This document shows, piece by piece, positions 1 through 9,100 of a DNA stretch of 64,000 bases. The notes below the pieces were generated by a model, which saw nothing but the letters and a program-made list of their open reading frames with translations, did no database searches and was not told the DNA's origin. How positions within the stretch are numbered: position 1 is the first letter of the stretch; each line of letters starts with the position of its first letter. Origin of the DNA: Deltaproteobacteria bacterium (GTDB taxonomy: Bacteria > Desulfobacterota > Desulfuromonadia > Desulfuromonadales > JAAYDE01); NCBI GenBank assembly GCA_012729375.1, contig JAAYDE010000114.1:1-64000 (forward strand), in the 5' to 3' direction. The position numbers were made by a program, and so were the translations under genes.

Positions 1-515
1 CGGCGCAGGTTGAAGGCCGGAACGGTCTCGGCGGCGACGGCGAGATCGCCCAGTTTTTTTGGAATCCCCGTCAACCCGAAGGCCGAGACGGCTTCCTGCA
101 GCCAGCCGGCCAAGGTTTCTGGGCGGTGAAAGGCAAAGACCGAACGGGAACGGGGATCGGGGTCCAGGCCGTTGGTGAATTGCGATACCACTCCGGTCGA
201 CTCGTAACAGAACGGCAGCGGCCGGAACCAGGCCGGAAGCAACTCGGGCAATCCCTGGGTATATCTGGCCGACTGGATCTCGACCCCGGTCAGGGTGGTG
301 CCGATCTTCTTGGCTTCAATGACGCCGGCCGCTTGGCCGTCGACATAGAGCAGATAGTCGGCAACGCCATGGCCGCTCTTGAGAGGGAATTCGCGCAGGG
401 CCACGCCGCGCCCGGCATGGATGTTGGCCTGGCCCATGTCCTGGACTTCCCAGCCTCCCTTTCGCAGCAGGTCATCGATCTGCTGGCGGGCTTCCTGTTC
501 CGGCGTAGGTGACAC
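1..515 (-). CDS. hsdR: Type I restriction enzyme R subunit, N-terminal part (partial)
   Basis: This is the N-terminal end of a type I restriction endonuclease motor/nuclease subunit, which cleaves unmodified DNA after ATP-driven translocation. Only about 171 residues are visible; the helicase part lies beyond base 1. Translation gives a PD-(D/E)xK-type nuclease core: Asp53 in GVADYLLYVDG, then Glu67-Ala-Lys69 in VIEAKK, as in the HSDR_N domain. The start is a GTG at 515 behind a strong GGGGGGAGG ribosome site. Neighbouring hsdM/hsdS cannot be seen. The nuclease family is well supported; the type I assignment rests on the N-terminal pattern alone. Confidence 0.8.
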   Translation of the reverse strand, partial: MSPTPEQEARQQIDDLLRKGGWEVQDMGQANIHAGRGVALREFPLKSGHGVADYLLYVDGQAAGVIEAKKIGTTLTGVEIQSARYTQGLPELLPAWFRPLPFCYESTGVVSQFTNGLDPDPRSRSVFAFHRPETLAGWLQEAVSAFGLTGIPKKLGDLAVAAETVPAFNLR

Positions 516-957
516 GATCCTCCCCCCTGCGGCGACCGATTAATCCGAAAGATTGGACTCCCAACATAGCGCGGATAAAGGTGCAATCCCTCAAACAAAA
601 AAACCGCCTTGCGCCGTCACATATCGGCGAAAAGGCGGCTTCCATTCCATCCCATTGTTTCTGACCGTCCCAGCATAAAAACACCAAACAAATTCAAAGG
701 GTTGAATTAGGGTAGGCCAATCCGCGGGGGATGTCAAAAAAAATCATGGGAAACAGCGGACCGACAGAGGAATGGTGTAATATGCTGGTAAATACTCGCG
801 GACCCTTTTTTCCAAGGAAATGCGGATTTTGTTGCTTCCCCCGCCCGGGTTTTGTTAGCTTCTCAATCTGGTGGAACGGGATCCTCTCCCCGCGGGCAAG
901 GGGGAGGCGTTGCCTGTTTCGGTTTCCTCTCTCCTGGAACGGAGTTTACCATCCCCC
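516..957. other. Intergenic region between hsdR and the NRAMP gene
   Basis: This is the divergent control region between hsdR (minus) and the transporter (plus). It holds the minus-strand terminator-like hairpin at 597-638 and a second hairpin at about 882-907 (a C-rich arm pairing with GGGGGAGG) in the transporter leader. The second hairpin lacks a T tract. I found no convincing -35/-10 pair and no coding potential; the open frames here are shadows. Confidence 0.4.
597..638 (-). terminator. Terminator-like hairpin in the hsdR leader
   Basis: Read on the minus strand, a GC-rich stem (604-615 with 626-638, one internal mismatch) is followed by a run of seven T. It lies about 80 bases upstream of the hsdR start in the same direction. 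No minus-strand gene precedes it, so it may be a leader attenuator or the end of a short transcript. Confidence 0.5.
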
Positions 958-2184
958 GTGCCAAATGAATCCAAACTTTTCAAAACGATCGGCAGAATGG
1001 GCCCGGCCTGGATCATCGCCGCTGACGCCTGCGGCCCGGCTACACTGGCCAGCCTTTCCATCGCCGGCGCCACCTACGGCTACAAGCTGCTCTGGGTGGT
1101 GCTGCTGAGCGTTCTTTTTGGAGCCACCGCCCAGCATTTGGCGGTGAAGATCGGTGTCATCGAGGGGCGCGGCATCATCGCCACCACTGAGAGGCGTTTG
1201 GGGCCGGTCTGGAGCTGGGTGCTGACCCTGGATGCGGTTCTGACCACCTGGCTGGCGGCGCTGGTGCTGATGAATGCCCTGTGCGGCGTCACCTCCCTGG
1301 TGACCGGGATCAACACCCCCTATTGGGGCTTCTTCTTCGCCGCCGTCATTGCTTTCATCCTCATCCAGGGGGGCTACCGCCGCTTCGAAATGCTGTGCAA
1401 GGGGCTCATCGTCATCATCCTCGGTTCCTTTCTCGGCACCCTGGCTTTCGTCGATCTCTCCTGGCCGGAGATCGGCGCGGGGTTGGTTCCCAATCTCCCC
1501 GGCGGGCTGGATTCGGCGATGATGATGGCCGCCATCATGGGCGGGGCGGTCCACATCACCATCATCGGCATGCACACCTACAACTGCAACGCCAAGAAAT
1601 GGACCCGCGGCGATCTCAAGCTGGCCAAACTCGACAACGCCCTGTCTATGGGGGGCGCCTTCGGACTTTACAGCATTCTCATCTTTTTCGTCGCCGCGGC
1701 GGTCCTTTTCCCCAACCAGATCAAGGTGGTCACCGCCACCGACGCGGCCCTGAGCCTCAAGCCGCTGCTTGGTTCCGGCGCCATGGCGATCTTTCTTCTG
1801 GGATTGTGGGGAGCGGCTTTTTCGACCCTGTCACCGACGGTTCTGGCCGGCACTTATTTTATCCTCGACAAGATGAAGTGGCCCCTTTACGACAACAACC
1901 GGGACAAACGTTTCATCTGGACCGTGATCGTCAGCTGCACCCTGGTCGCCTTCGGCCCCTTTCTCAAGGGGGGCTTTTTTCTTCTGCTTCCCCTGATGCT
2001 GGCGTTGGGATTGTGCGGCACCCCCTTGATCCTCGCCATCATCCTCTATCTGCTGAACAGGAAGGAGATCGCCGGAGAAGATATAAATAGCTGGCCGCTC
2101 AATTTCCTTGCCGGAATGACCCTGCTGGTCACCATTCTTTTGGCGCTGCGCTTCATCGTGGCCAAGCTGGGATTGGTCACCTGA
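958..2184 (+). CDS. Divergent NRAMP-family (SLC11-like) metal transporter
   Basis: This is an inner-membrane transporter of about 408 residues with roughly eleven hydrophobic helices, matching the NRAMP fold (LeuT-like, proton-coupled divalent metal import). The helix-1 metal motif DPGN of classical members is replaced by ADACGPATL, and the helix-6 site reads GMHTYN rather than MPHN, so the substrate cannot be assumed to be Mn or Fe. The GTG at 958 is preferred, with GGAG 13 bases upstream; an open frame continues to a GTG at 871, but that stretch looks like untranslated leader. The NTPase gene follows after 27 bases and is probably co-transcribed. Confidence 0.8.
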   Translation: MPNESKLFKTIGRMGPAWIIAADACGPATLASLSIAGATYGYKLLWVVLLSVLFGATAQHLAVKIGVIEGRGIIATTERRLGPVWSWVLTLDAVLTTWLAALVLMNALCGVTSLVTGINTPYWGFFFAAVIAFILIQGGYRRFEMLCKGLIVIILGSFLGTLAFVDLSWPEIGAGLVPNLPGGLDSAMMMAAIMGGAVHITIIGMHTYNCNAKKWTRGDLKLAKLDNALSMGGAFGLYSILIFFVAAAVLFPNQIKVVTATDAALSLKPLLGSGAMAIFLLGLWGAAFSTLSPTVLAGTYFILDKMKWPLYDNNRDKRFIWTVIVSCTLVAFGPFLKGGFFLLLPLMLALGLCGTPLILAIILYLLNRKEIAGEDINSWPLNFLAGMTLLVTILLALRFIVAKLGLVT

Positions 2185-2211
2185 CCCGGCCGGCAAAGAA
2201 ATGATCCCTCC

Positions 2212-2763
2212 ATGAACCTCTCCCTCGATCCCCTCTGGGGCAGAAGAACCCTGGTCATCGGCGGCGTTAAATCGGGCAAGACCCGCCTTGCCTGCGCCTT
2301 TGTGGAAAAGGTTCTGGCGAAGCGCGAAGAGCGGGTGACGGTGCTCGACTTCGCCCCCGACCTCTACCGGGGGGTGGGGGGCAAGATGATCCTTTCCGAT
2401 CATCCCCGCCTGCGCTATCTGACCGCCTCCATCACGGCGCCGCGGCTGCGGGGCCAAAACACCGCCGAGGTGCTGAGCCTGGCCGAAGGCAACCGGTGGC
2501 GCATCGAGACGCTTCTGGAGTCCTATCGGGCCGCGCCGGACCCGGTCCTGGTGATCAACGACGCCACCCTTTACCTCCATGCCGGGACCGCCGCAAGGCT
2601 GATGGAGGTGGCGGGGGCGGCCGCCACGCTGCTGGTCAATGCCTATTGCGGAGAGGACTTCCGGGAGGTTTTCCTTTCCACCCGGGAGCGGGAGGAACTC
2701 GAAATATTTATGACCTTTTTCGAACGCATCGTGCGCATGGAGGGGGGACGGATCGTGGAGTAG
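2212..2763 (+). CDS. Small P-loop NTPase of unknown role
   Basis: This 183-residue protein has a clear Walker A motif, GGVKSGKT, at residues 17-24 and a Walker B-like strand, PVLVINDAT, near residue 112. No membrane segment or signal is visible. The fold looks like a compact ATP/GTPase, in the manner of small nucleotide kinases or regulatory ATPases, but I do not recognise the family. It lies 27 bases after the NRAMP gene and just before a strong terminator, so the two form a bicistron; a role with the transporter is inference from position only. Confidence 0.65.
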   Translation: MNLSLDPLWGRRTLVIGGVKSGKTRLACAFVEKVLAKREERVTVLDFAPDLYRGVGGKMILSDHPRLRYLTASITAPRLRGQNTAEVLSLAEGNRWRIETLLESYRAAPDPVLVINDATLYLHAGTAARLMEVAGAAATLLVNAYCGEDFREVFLSTREREELEIFMTFFERIVRMEGGRIVE

Positions 2764-2775
2764 AAAACCAGGGCC

Positions 2776-2796
2776 GGGGGCTGATGCCCCCTTTTT
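2776..2796 (+). terminator. Rho-independent terminator after the NRAMP-NTPase pair
   Basis: A perfect GGGGGC/GCCCCC stem with a TGAT loop is followed directly by five T. It sits 12 bases after the NTPase stop codon and closes the two-gene unit. Confidence 0.8.
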
Positions 2797-2907
2797 GGCG
2801 GCGGACTGGTTTTGGGCAGGAAAACCGGTGTAAAAAGGACAGGAAGGTGAATTTAAGGCGCGGGTTTTCCGCCACGGAAGACTGGCGGTTCGGGAACGAG
2901 GTTGACG

Positions 2908-3561
2908 ATGAGATGGCTGGCGCTGCGCATGCTGATCTTTGCCATTCTGGCTTGGGCTTCCCTGCGTTTCGTGGCGCAAGGTCAGACGGCCTTCGGCGTC
3001 TCCGCGGCGATCACCCCCGCCCATTTTCTTTTATTGTGGGGGGTATTTCTGGCGGCTCTGTTGCTCCCCTATCTCTTCGACCTCCGCTTTTATTCAAAGA
3101 TGGTTCTCATCCTTTTGATTTCATTGGTTTTAGCCGGAACCCTGAGCACCCGCAGCTGGCGTTCTCAGATCGTGACCCAGGTGAGAGAGCGGGTTCAGGT
3201 TCCTTTTAGCCCGGAAAAGGAGCGTGCAACGACCGGTCTGGAGAAAAAACCGGCAATCTCCAAAACGGTTAAACCTCCCCCGCGCAGCAGTGTCCGCTAT
3301 ATCTACCGGGCCAATAAAAGCGGTCACTTCATCCTCTTTGCCCTGGTGAGTTTCAGCCTTCTGACCTTTGCGGCACCGGGCCGCTGGGGGATTGCCTTGG
3401 CCGATGTCCTGTTGCTGGCCGGTAGCACGGAGATAATGCAGTTTTTCGTGCAGGGACGGGCGGCAGGGATAAAGGATTTTTATCTGGACGCCGGCGGCGC
3501 TTTGCTCGGGCTGGTTTTCTGGGCTCTTTACCGTGCCCGGCGCCGCTCCTCCCGGTCATGA
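2908..3561 (+). CDS. VanZ-like membrane protein
   Basis: This 217-residue membrane protein has two N-terminal helices, a polar middle of about 60 residues, and a C-terminal VanZ-like half. The half contains NKSGHFILFALVSF, STEIMQFFVQGRAAGIKD and a final G-rich helix, matching the conserved K..H, TE..Q and D...G positions of VanZ-like proteins. VanZ gives low-level teicoplanin resistance; most chromosomal relatives have no known role. The ATG at 2908 has GAGG six bases upstream and is chosen over the TTG at 2902. hrpB begins 10 bases after its stop. Confidence 0.7.
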   Translation: MRWLALRMLIFAILAWASLRFVAQGQTAFGVSAAITPAHFLLLWGVFLAALLLPYLFDLRFYSKMVLILLISLVLAGTLSTRSWRSQIVTQVRERVQVPFSPEKERATTGLEKKPAISKTVKPPPRSSVRYIYRANKSGHFILFALVSFSLLTFAAPGRWGIALADVLLLAGSTEIMQFFVQGRAAGIKDFYLDAGGALLGLVFWALYRARRRSSRS

Positions 3562-3571
3562 CGAGGACCAC

Positions 3572-6079
3572 TTGCCCTCTTATCCTTCCCTGCCCATCGA
3601 TGACGCTCTTCCCCAACTGAAAAAAGCCTTGGCCGATTCCGGTGCCGCTGTGTTGCAGGCGCCGCCGGGAGCCGGCAAGACCACCCGTGTCCCTCTCGCC
3701 CTGGTGGATGAGCCGTGGCTGGACGGCCGATCGATTCTGCTGTTGGAGCCGCGCCGCCTGGCGGCCGTGAATGCCGCCGGGCGGATGGCCTTTCTCCTCG
3801 GGGAGGAAACGGGGGAGACGGTCGGTTACGCCATTCGTTACGAGCGCCGTGCCTCCCGGAAAACCCGCATCGAGGTGATGACGGAGGGGATTCTGACCCG
3901 CCGCCTGCAAAGGGACCCGCTGCTGGAGGGGGTCGGGGCGGTTATTTTCGACGAGTTTCACGAGCGTCATCTCCATTCCGATCTGGCCCTGGCCTTCTGC
4001 CTCGACGCCCGTTCCGCCCTGCGGCCGGACCTGCGTCTCGTCGTCATGTCGGCCACCCTGGACGGCGAACCGGTGGCCCGTCTCCTCGGCGATGCGCCCC
4101 TGGTGACCAGCCGGGGCAGGGCGTTCCCGGTGGCGGTCCGTTACCTCGATAGCGATCCCTGTGGCAACGTCGCCGACTATACCGCAGCGGCGGTGCGCCG
4201 GGCGTTGCGGGAGGGCGACGGCGATCTGCTGGTTTTTCTGCCGGGAGCGGGCGAGATCCGCCGCTGCCATGAACTGCTGAAACAGGACGGCCGCTTTGCC
4301 GAGGTGGAATTTCTTTGCCTCTACGGCGATCTCCCCTTTGCCGAGCAGCAGCGGGCCATTTTGCCGGGGGAGCGACGGCGGGTGGTGCTGGCCACCAACA
4401 TCGCCGAAACCAGCCTCACCATCGAGGGGGTGCGCCTGGTGGTCGACAGCGGCCTGGCCCGGCGGTCCCGCTTCGACCCCGCTTCAGGCCTGTCCCGCCT
4501 GGAGACGGTGCGCATCTCCCGAGCCAGCGCCGAACAGCGCGCCGGACGGGCCGGGCGGGTGGCTCCGGGAATCTGTTTCCGGCTGTGGAGCGAAGGCAGC
4601 CACGGCGCCCTGCTTCCTTTCACGCCGCCGGAAATCCGTTCCGCCGATCTCGCTCCCCTGGCCCTTGAGCTGGCCCTGTGGGGGGTCAAGGACGCTGCCG
4701 CTCTTTCCTGGCTCGATCCCCCGTCCTCCGGTGCTCTGTCCGGAGGCCGGCAGCTGCTGGTCTGGCTGGGGGCCATGAATGACCAAGGACGGATCACTCC
4801 CCTGGGCCAAGAGATGGCGGAGCTGCCGATTCATCCCCGTCTGGCCCGGCTGCTGAAGGCCGCCCGTGACCGGGGCATGGCGGCTTTGGGCAGTGACCTG
4901 GCCGCCCTTCTCGATGAGGGGACACTCTTCATGAAGCGCTCCGGCCCGGAATGTCGCTCCACAAAGGATCTTCGCGATGTTCTCGCGGAACTCGACGGCT
5001 GGCGTCGCCGTGGTGGAGACAGCCCTTCTTTCGCCGCCGTCGAACGGGCGGCCCGTTTCTGGCGGCACCGTCTGGGCATCGACGAGAAGGCACGAAGCAG
5101 CCACGATCAGCGCGCCGTGGGCCGCCTTTTGGCCTTGGCCTATCCCGAGCGGATCGGCCGCCGGCGTCGCCCCGAAAGCTTGAGCTATCTTCTCGTCGGC
5201 GGCCAGGGCGCAGCTCTCTCCCCGGTCTCCAATTTTTATGGTCAACCCTGGATCGTCGCTGTGGATGTCGCCGAAAACCCGCGGGGCGAAGGAGTGGTCC
5301 GCTCTGCCGCCGCTCTGGCGGAGGACGATGTCGAAAACCTTTTCGGATCAGATCTGCCGTGGCGGCGGGAAGTCCTCTGGGATGACCGGGAGGAGCGGGT
5401 CACGGCGCAGGAGGTTCGGCGCCTGGGAGCGGTGATCCTGGAGAGTCGGCCGCTGCAGGGCAGCGCCGGGGAGATCGCGGCGGCGCTGATGGAAGGGATC
5501 CGCCGCCTGGGAACGGCGGCCTTCACCTGGGACGGCGCAGCGGAACGGCTGATGGCGCGAGTCCGTTTCGTGGCGGCTTTTTTCCCCGCGGAAGGATGGC
5601 CCGACTTTCGTCGCGAAGCGTTGCTGGACCATGTGGAGGATTGGCTCGGGCCTTTTCTCGGCAACATCCGCTCCAGGGTGGAATTGGCCGGCCTCGATCT
5701 GCTGCCGGCGCTTTCGGCGCAACTTTCCTGGCAGCAGCGCCAGGCCCTCGATGAACTGGCGCCGACCCATCTGACGGTGCCGAGTGGCTCCCGTATCCCT
5801 CTCGACTACGGGGCTGAAGGCGGTCCGGTGCTGGCGGTCAAGCTCCAGGAGCTGTTTGGCCTGGCCGAAACTCCGCGTCTCGCCGGGGGCAGGGCGACGG
5901 TGCTGCTCCATCTTCTTTCGCCGGCGCGGCGGCCCATTCAGGTGACCCGCGATCTGCGCCATTTCTGGGATAAGGTTTACCCCGAAGTGAAAAAAGAGCT
6001 GAAAGGACGCTATCCCAAACATCCCTGGCCCGACGATCCCTGGAACGCCGTGCCGACGAGGGGGACGAAAAGGAAATAA
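3572..6079 (+). CDS. hrpB: ATP-dependent RNA helicase HrpB
   Basis: This is a cytoplasmic DEAH-type helicase of about 835 residues, the usual HrpB length. Visible motifs include Walker A (APPGAGKTT), the DEFH box (IFDEFHERH), motif III (VMSATLDG), motif V (ATNIAETSLTIEG) and motif VI (QRAGRAGR), then the HrpB-specific C-terminal region ending in a PWPDDPW segment. Its cellular substrate is not well defined in bacteria. The TTG at 3572 has GAGG five bases upstream and gives PSYPSLPIDDALPQLKKAL, which aligns with typical HrpB starts; a longer GTG start at 3533 would overlap the VanZ-like gene. Confidence 0.92.
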   Translation: MPSYPSLPIDDALPQLKKALADSGAAVLQAPPGAGKTTRVPLALVDEPWLDGRSILLLEPRRLAAVNAAGRMAFLLGEETGETVGYAIRYERRASRKTRIEVMTEGILTRRLQRDPLLEGVGAVIFDEFHERHLHSDLALAFCLDARSALRPDLRLVVMSATLDGEPVARLLGDAPLVTSRGRAFPVAVRYLDSDPCGNVADYTAAAVRRALREGDGDLLVFLPGAGEIRRCHELLKQDGRFAEVEFLCLYGDLPFAEQQRAILPGERRRVVLATNIAETSLTIEGVRLVVDSGLARRSRFDPASGLSRLETVRISRASAEQRAGRAGRVAPGICFRLWSEGSHGALLPFTPPEIRSADLAPLALELALWGVKDAAALSWLDPPSSGALSGGRQLLVWLGAMNDQGRITPLGQEMAELPIHPRLARLLKAARDRGMAALGSDLAALLDEGTLFMKRSGPECRSTKDLRDVLAELDGWRRRGGDSPSFAAVERAARFWRHRLGIDEKARSSHDQRAVGRLLALAYPERIGRRRRPESLSYLLVGGQGAALSPVSNFYGQPWIVAVDVAENPRGEGVVRSAAALAEDDVENLFGSDLPWRREVLWDDREERVTAQEVRRLGAVILESRPLQGSAGEIAAALMEGIRRLGTAAFTWDGAAERLMARVRFVAAFFPAEGWPDFRREALLDHVEDWLGPFLGNIRSRVELAGLDLLPALSAQLSWQQRQALDELAPTHLTVPSGSRIPLDYGAEGGPVLAVKLQELFGLAETPRLAGGRATVLLHLLSPARRPIQVTRDLRHFWDKVYPEVKKELKGRYPKHPWPDDPWNAVPTRGTKRK

Positions 6080-6173
6080 CGGGCTATAATGTAAACCCGT
6101 AAGGCGGTTTGCGCCCGTGGCGCCGAATTGCCGCCCATCCCCGAACTTCATCCCTATTTCGAGGGCTATTTCT

Positions 6174-9100
6174 ATGGTGAGCAAAATTTCCCGGTTTTAT
6201 TCGGAGCATCGGCAGCGCATCCGGCGGATTGTCCTGTGGACCGCGGCAGCCATCGTCCTCTGGGCGGTGGCTGCCGGGCTCATCCTGCCGCCGGTTCTCC
6301 GTCGCACCGCCGAAACGCAGCTTTCCAAAAACCTCGGCAGCGCCTGCACCCTTGAGCAGGTACGATTCAATCCTTTCACCCTGCGCCTGTCGCTGAAAAA
6401 TCTGCACATTCCCCTGCCTGACGGTGATGATTTTTTCGATCTGGAGGGCTTCACGGTGCGTCTCAGCCCGGCCAGCGTCTACCGCTTCGCGCCGGTGCTC
6501 AGCGACCTGCGTCTCGTCGCTCCCAAGGTGAAGATGGTTTTGCGTAAGGACGGCCTGCTCTCCGTTACCGAGCTGACCAAAAATCTGCCGAAGGAGTCCC
6601 CCGCCAAAGGGGAGCAGCCGGTAAACGGCGAAACCGGCCAGGGGATGAAGCTTTTCGGTGTGGTCGTCACCGATCTGGAAATCAGCGGCGGTGATCTGCT
6701 TTTTCGCGACGAGATCCGTCAGGCGGAGCACACCGTTTCCGAGCTCTCCTTTTTCGTCCCCTTCACCTCAACCCTGAACCGTCATCGGGACCAAGCCATC
6801 ACCCCTTTTCTGGAGGCGGTCGTCAACGGCCGGCCGTTGCGGGTGGACGGCCAGCTGACTCCCTTCGCCGAGCAGTTGCGCACCGAGTTCAACATTCATC
6901 TCGACAACCTTGAGCTGGCCCGTTTCCAGCCCTACGCGGCGCCCTTCACCTCTGCCGTGATCAAGAATGGGCAGCTGAGCACGGCGCTTGTTTTCAGCAT
7001 GCTGCAACTCCCCGAAACGGGCCTCCGCCTGGGTCTGGGGGGCAACCTGACCCTCAGCGGTCTCGAAGTTCGCGCTCCCGACGGCAAGAAAGCGTTGCGC
7101 CTGCCCCGTCTGCGGGTGGATCTCGACGGTAGCCTCAACACGGCTGAGGGCATGACCCTGCGGAAGGTGGAGGTTCAGGGGCTGGAGGCGCATCTGGCCC
7201 TTCTCGAAGACGGCCGTCTCGACTGGCTGAGCTGGATGAAAAAGAGCGCCGTCGCCGAGGCGCCCAAAAAAGACCAGGGCCGGCAACCGCAACTGCCGAT
7301 CCATGTCGAACTCTTTGAGTTCCGCGACGGAAGAATGTTTTGGGAGGACCGCAAGGTGGCCGGCGGTTTCCAGGCCAAGGCGGAACAGATCGCCCTTACC
7401 CTGTCCGGACTCCACCTGCCCGGAACCGATCCCGCCGCGTTGCAGGGAAGCCTGACCCTCAACGAGGGCGGCCGCCTTGCCCTTGAGGGGAAAGTGGCGG
7501 CGCTTCCTCTTAAAGGGAACATCGGGCTGCGCCTGGAGGAACTTTCCCTGGCCGATTTCCAGCCTTATATCGTGGAAAGCGGCATTGGCGCCACCCTCGC
7601 CAAGGGTGTCCTGCGTTTCGCCGGGCGTCTGGAAATAGCTGAAAGGGATAATAATATCCATGTCTTTTTGAAAGATGGGGAGGCCGGGCTGAAGGCCTTG
7701 ACGCTGCTTCGCAAGGACACCGGGAAGGCCTTTTTCGAGATGGGCGAATTGGTTTTGACCGGGCTGGCCGTCGATCTGCTTGAGCGCCAGGTAGGAATGG
7801 AGCGCCTGCTGATCGACCGGCCCGATCTGCGCCTGCGCCGCGACCGCGTCGGCGCCATCGATCTTGTGGCCCTTCTGCCCCCGTCGTCTCCACCGGAGGG
7901 CGTCGAAACTGCCGCTGTGCCCGTTGCGCCGGCAGCCGATGTCAAGGAGCGCCCATGGCGGGCGCGGCTGGCCGAGCTGAAACTGCAGGAGGGACGGATT
8001 TCCGCCACCCTCGAAGCGCCCCGGGAGACCACGACCGCCGTTTTCCATAAGCTGGGCGGCACCGTCACCGGTTTCGACACGGCGCCGGGAAGCGCCCTCG
8101 GCGTCGCTCTGAGCGGAAGGGGGGAGAAGGGAGGGAGCTTCAACGTCGACGGCAAGGCATTGCTGGAACCTTTGGAACTCGACCTCCGTCTGCGCCTCGA
8201 CAAACTCAACCTCAAGCCGCTTTCGCCGCTGCTGGCCGATGTCTCTCCGGACCTGCGCCTGGGCAGCGGTGAACTGACCCTCAATCTGCACAGCGCCGTC
8301 AGCAAGAAGGGTGAAGACAATCTGGCGCGGATCAAGGGTTCGGTCGTCCTGGATCATTTCTCCCTTGTCGATGTCCGCCAGGAGTTCGCCGCCTTGCGCA
8401 CCCTGCGGGTGCAGGACCTGGATATCGACACCGACCGACAGCGCTACGGCGCCGGCAGGGTATCGCTGCTGCGTCCCCGTCTCAATCTGATCGTGGCCGG
8501 TAATGGCATAAACAATATTTCCCGACTTCTTGGCGCCGCTCCCGCCGCCGAGGGGAAGGCTGCAGCTCCTGTCGCGGAGAAAACCGCCAAAGGAAATGAG
8601 CCCTATCTGCGTTTTGGCGAAGTGGCGGTCAGCGAGGGATCGGTAACCGTTCGCGACGAGCGTTATCAGCCGGCGGTGAGCAACCGCCTGGAAAAGATGG
8701 CGGTCACCGTCCGCGGCCTGGAAAGCGCCCCCGCCAGCCGGGCGCAGATTGTTTTCAGCGGCGAGCTGGACGGCGCGCCGATCACCGGGGAGGGAACCAT
8801 GAATCCCCTGCTCGCCGATTTCCGCGCCGATCTGACGGCGGAGATGCGCACCCTCAATCTGACCCCCTTCTCCCCCATGTCGGAGAAGTTTATCGCCTAT
8901 CCCCTGAGGAAGGGGGTTTTTACCATTAGCAGCAAGATCCTTGTTGACCAGGGGCGGCTCGATTCCAGTCACCGTGTCAGGCTGGACAGCCTGGAATTGG
9001 GCGACAAGGTCAAGTCGCCCGACGCTCCCGACCTTCCCGTCAAATTGGGAGTCAGTCTTCTTCAGGATCCTTCCGGCAACATCAATCTCACCCTGCCGGT

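Noticed and set aside
472..687. 71-residue minus-strand frame near hsdR
   Set aside because: It runs through the terminator-like hairpin and overlaps hsdR in another frame.
882..907. Hairpin in the NRAMP leader considered as a manganese (yybP-ykoY) riboswitch
   Set aside because: Only one stem is seen and the conserved loop sequences of that riboswitch are absent.
731..1108. 125-residue plus-strand frame upstream of the NRAMP gene
   Set aside because: It overlaps the transporter in another frame, has a low-complexity composition and no ribosome site.
6085..6090. TATAAT before the DUF748 gene
   Set aside because: No acceptable -35 box at 16-18 bases; likely chance in an AT-containing gap.
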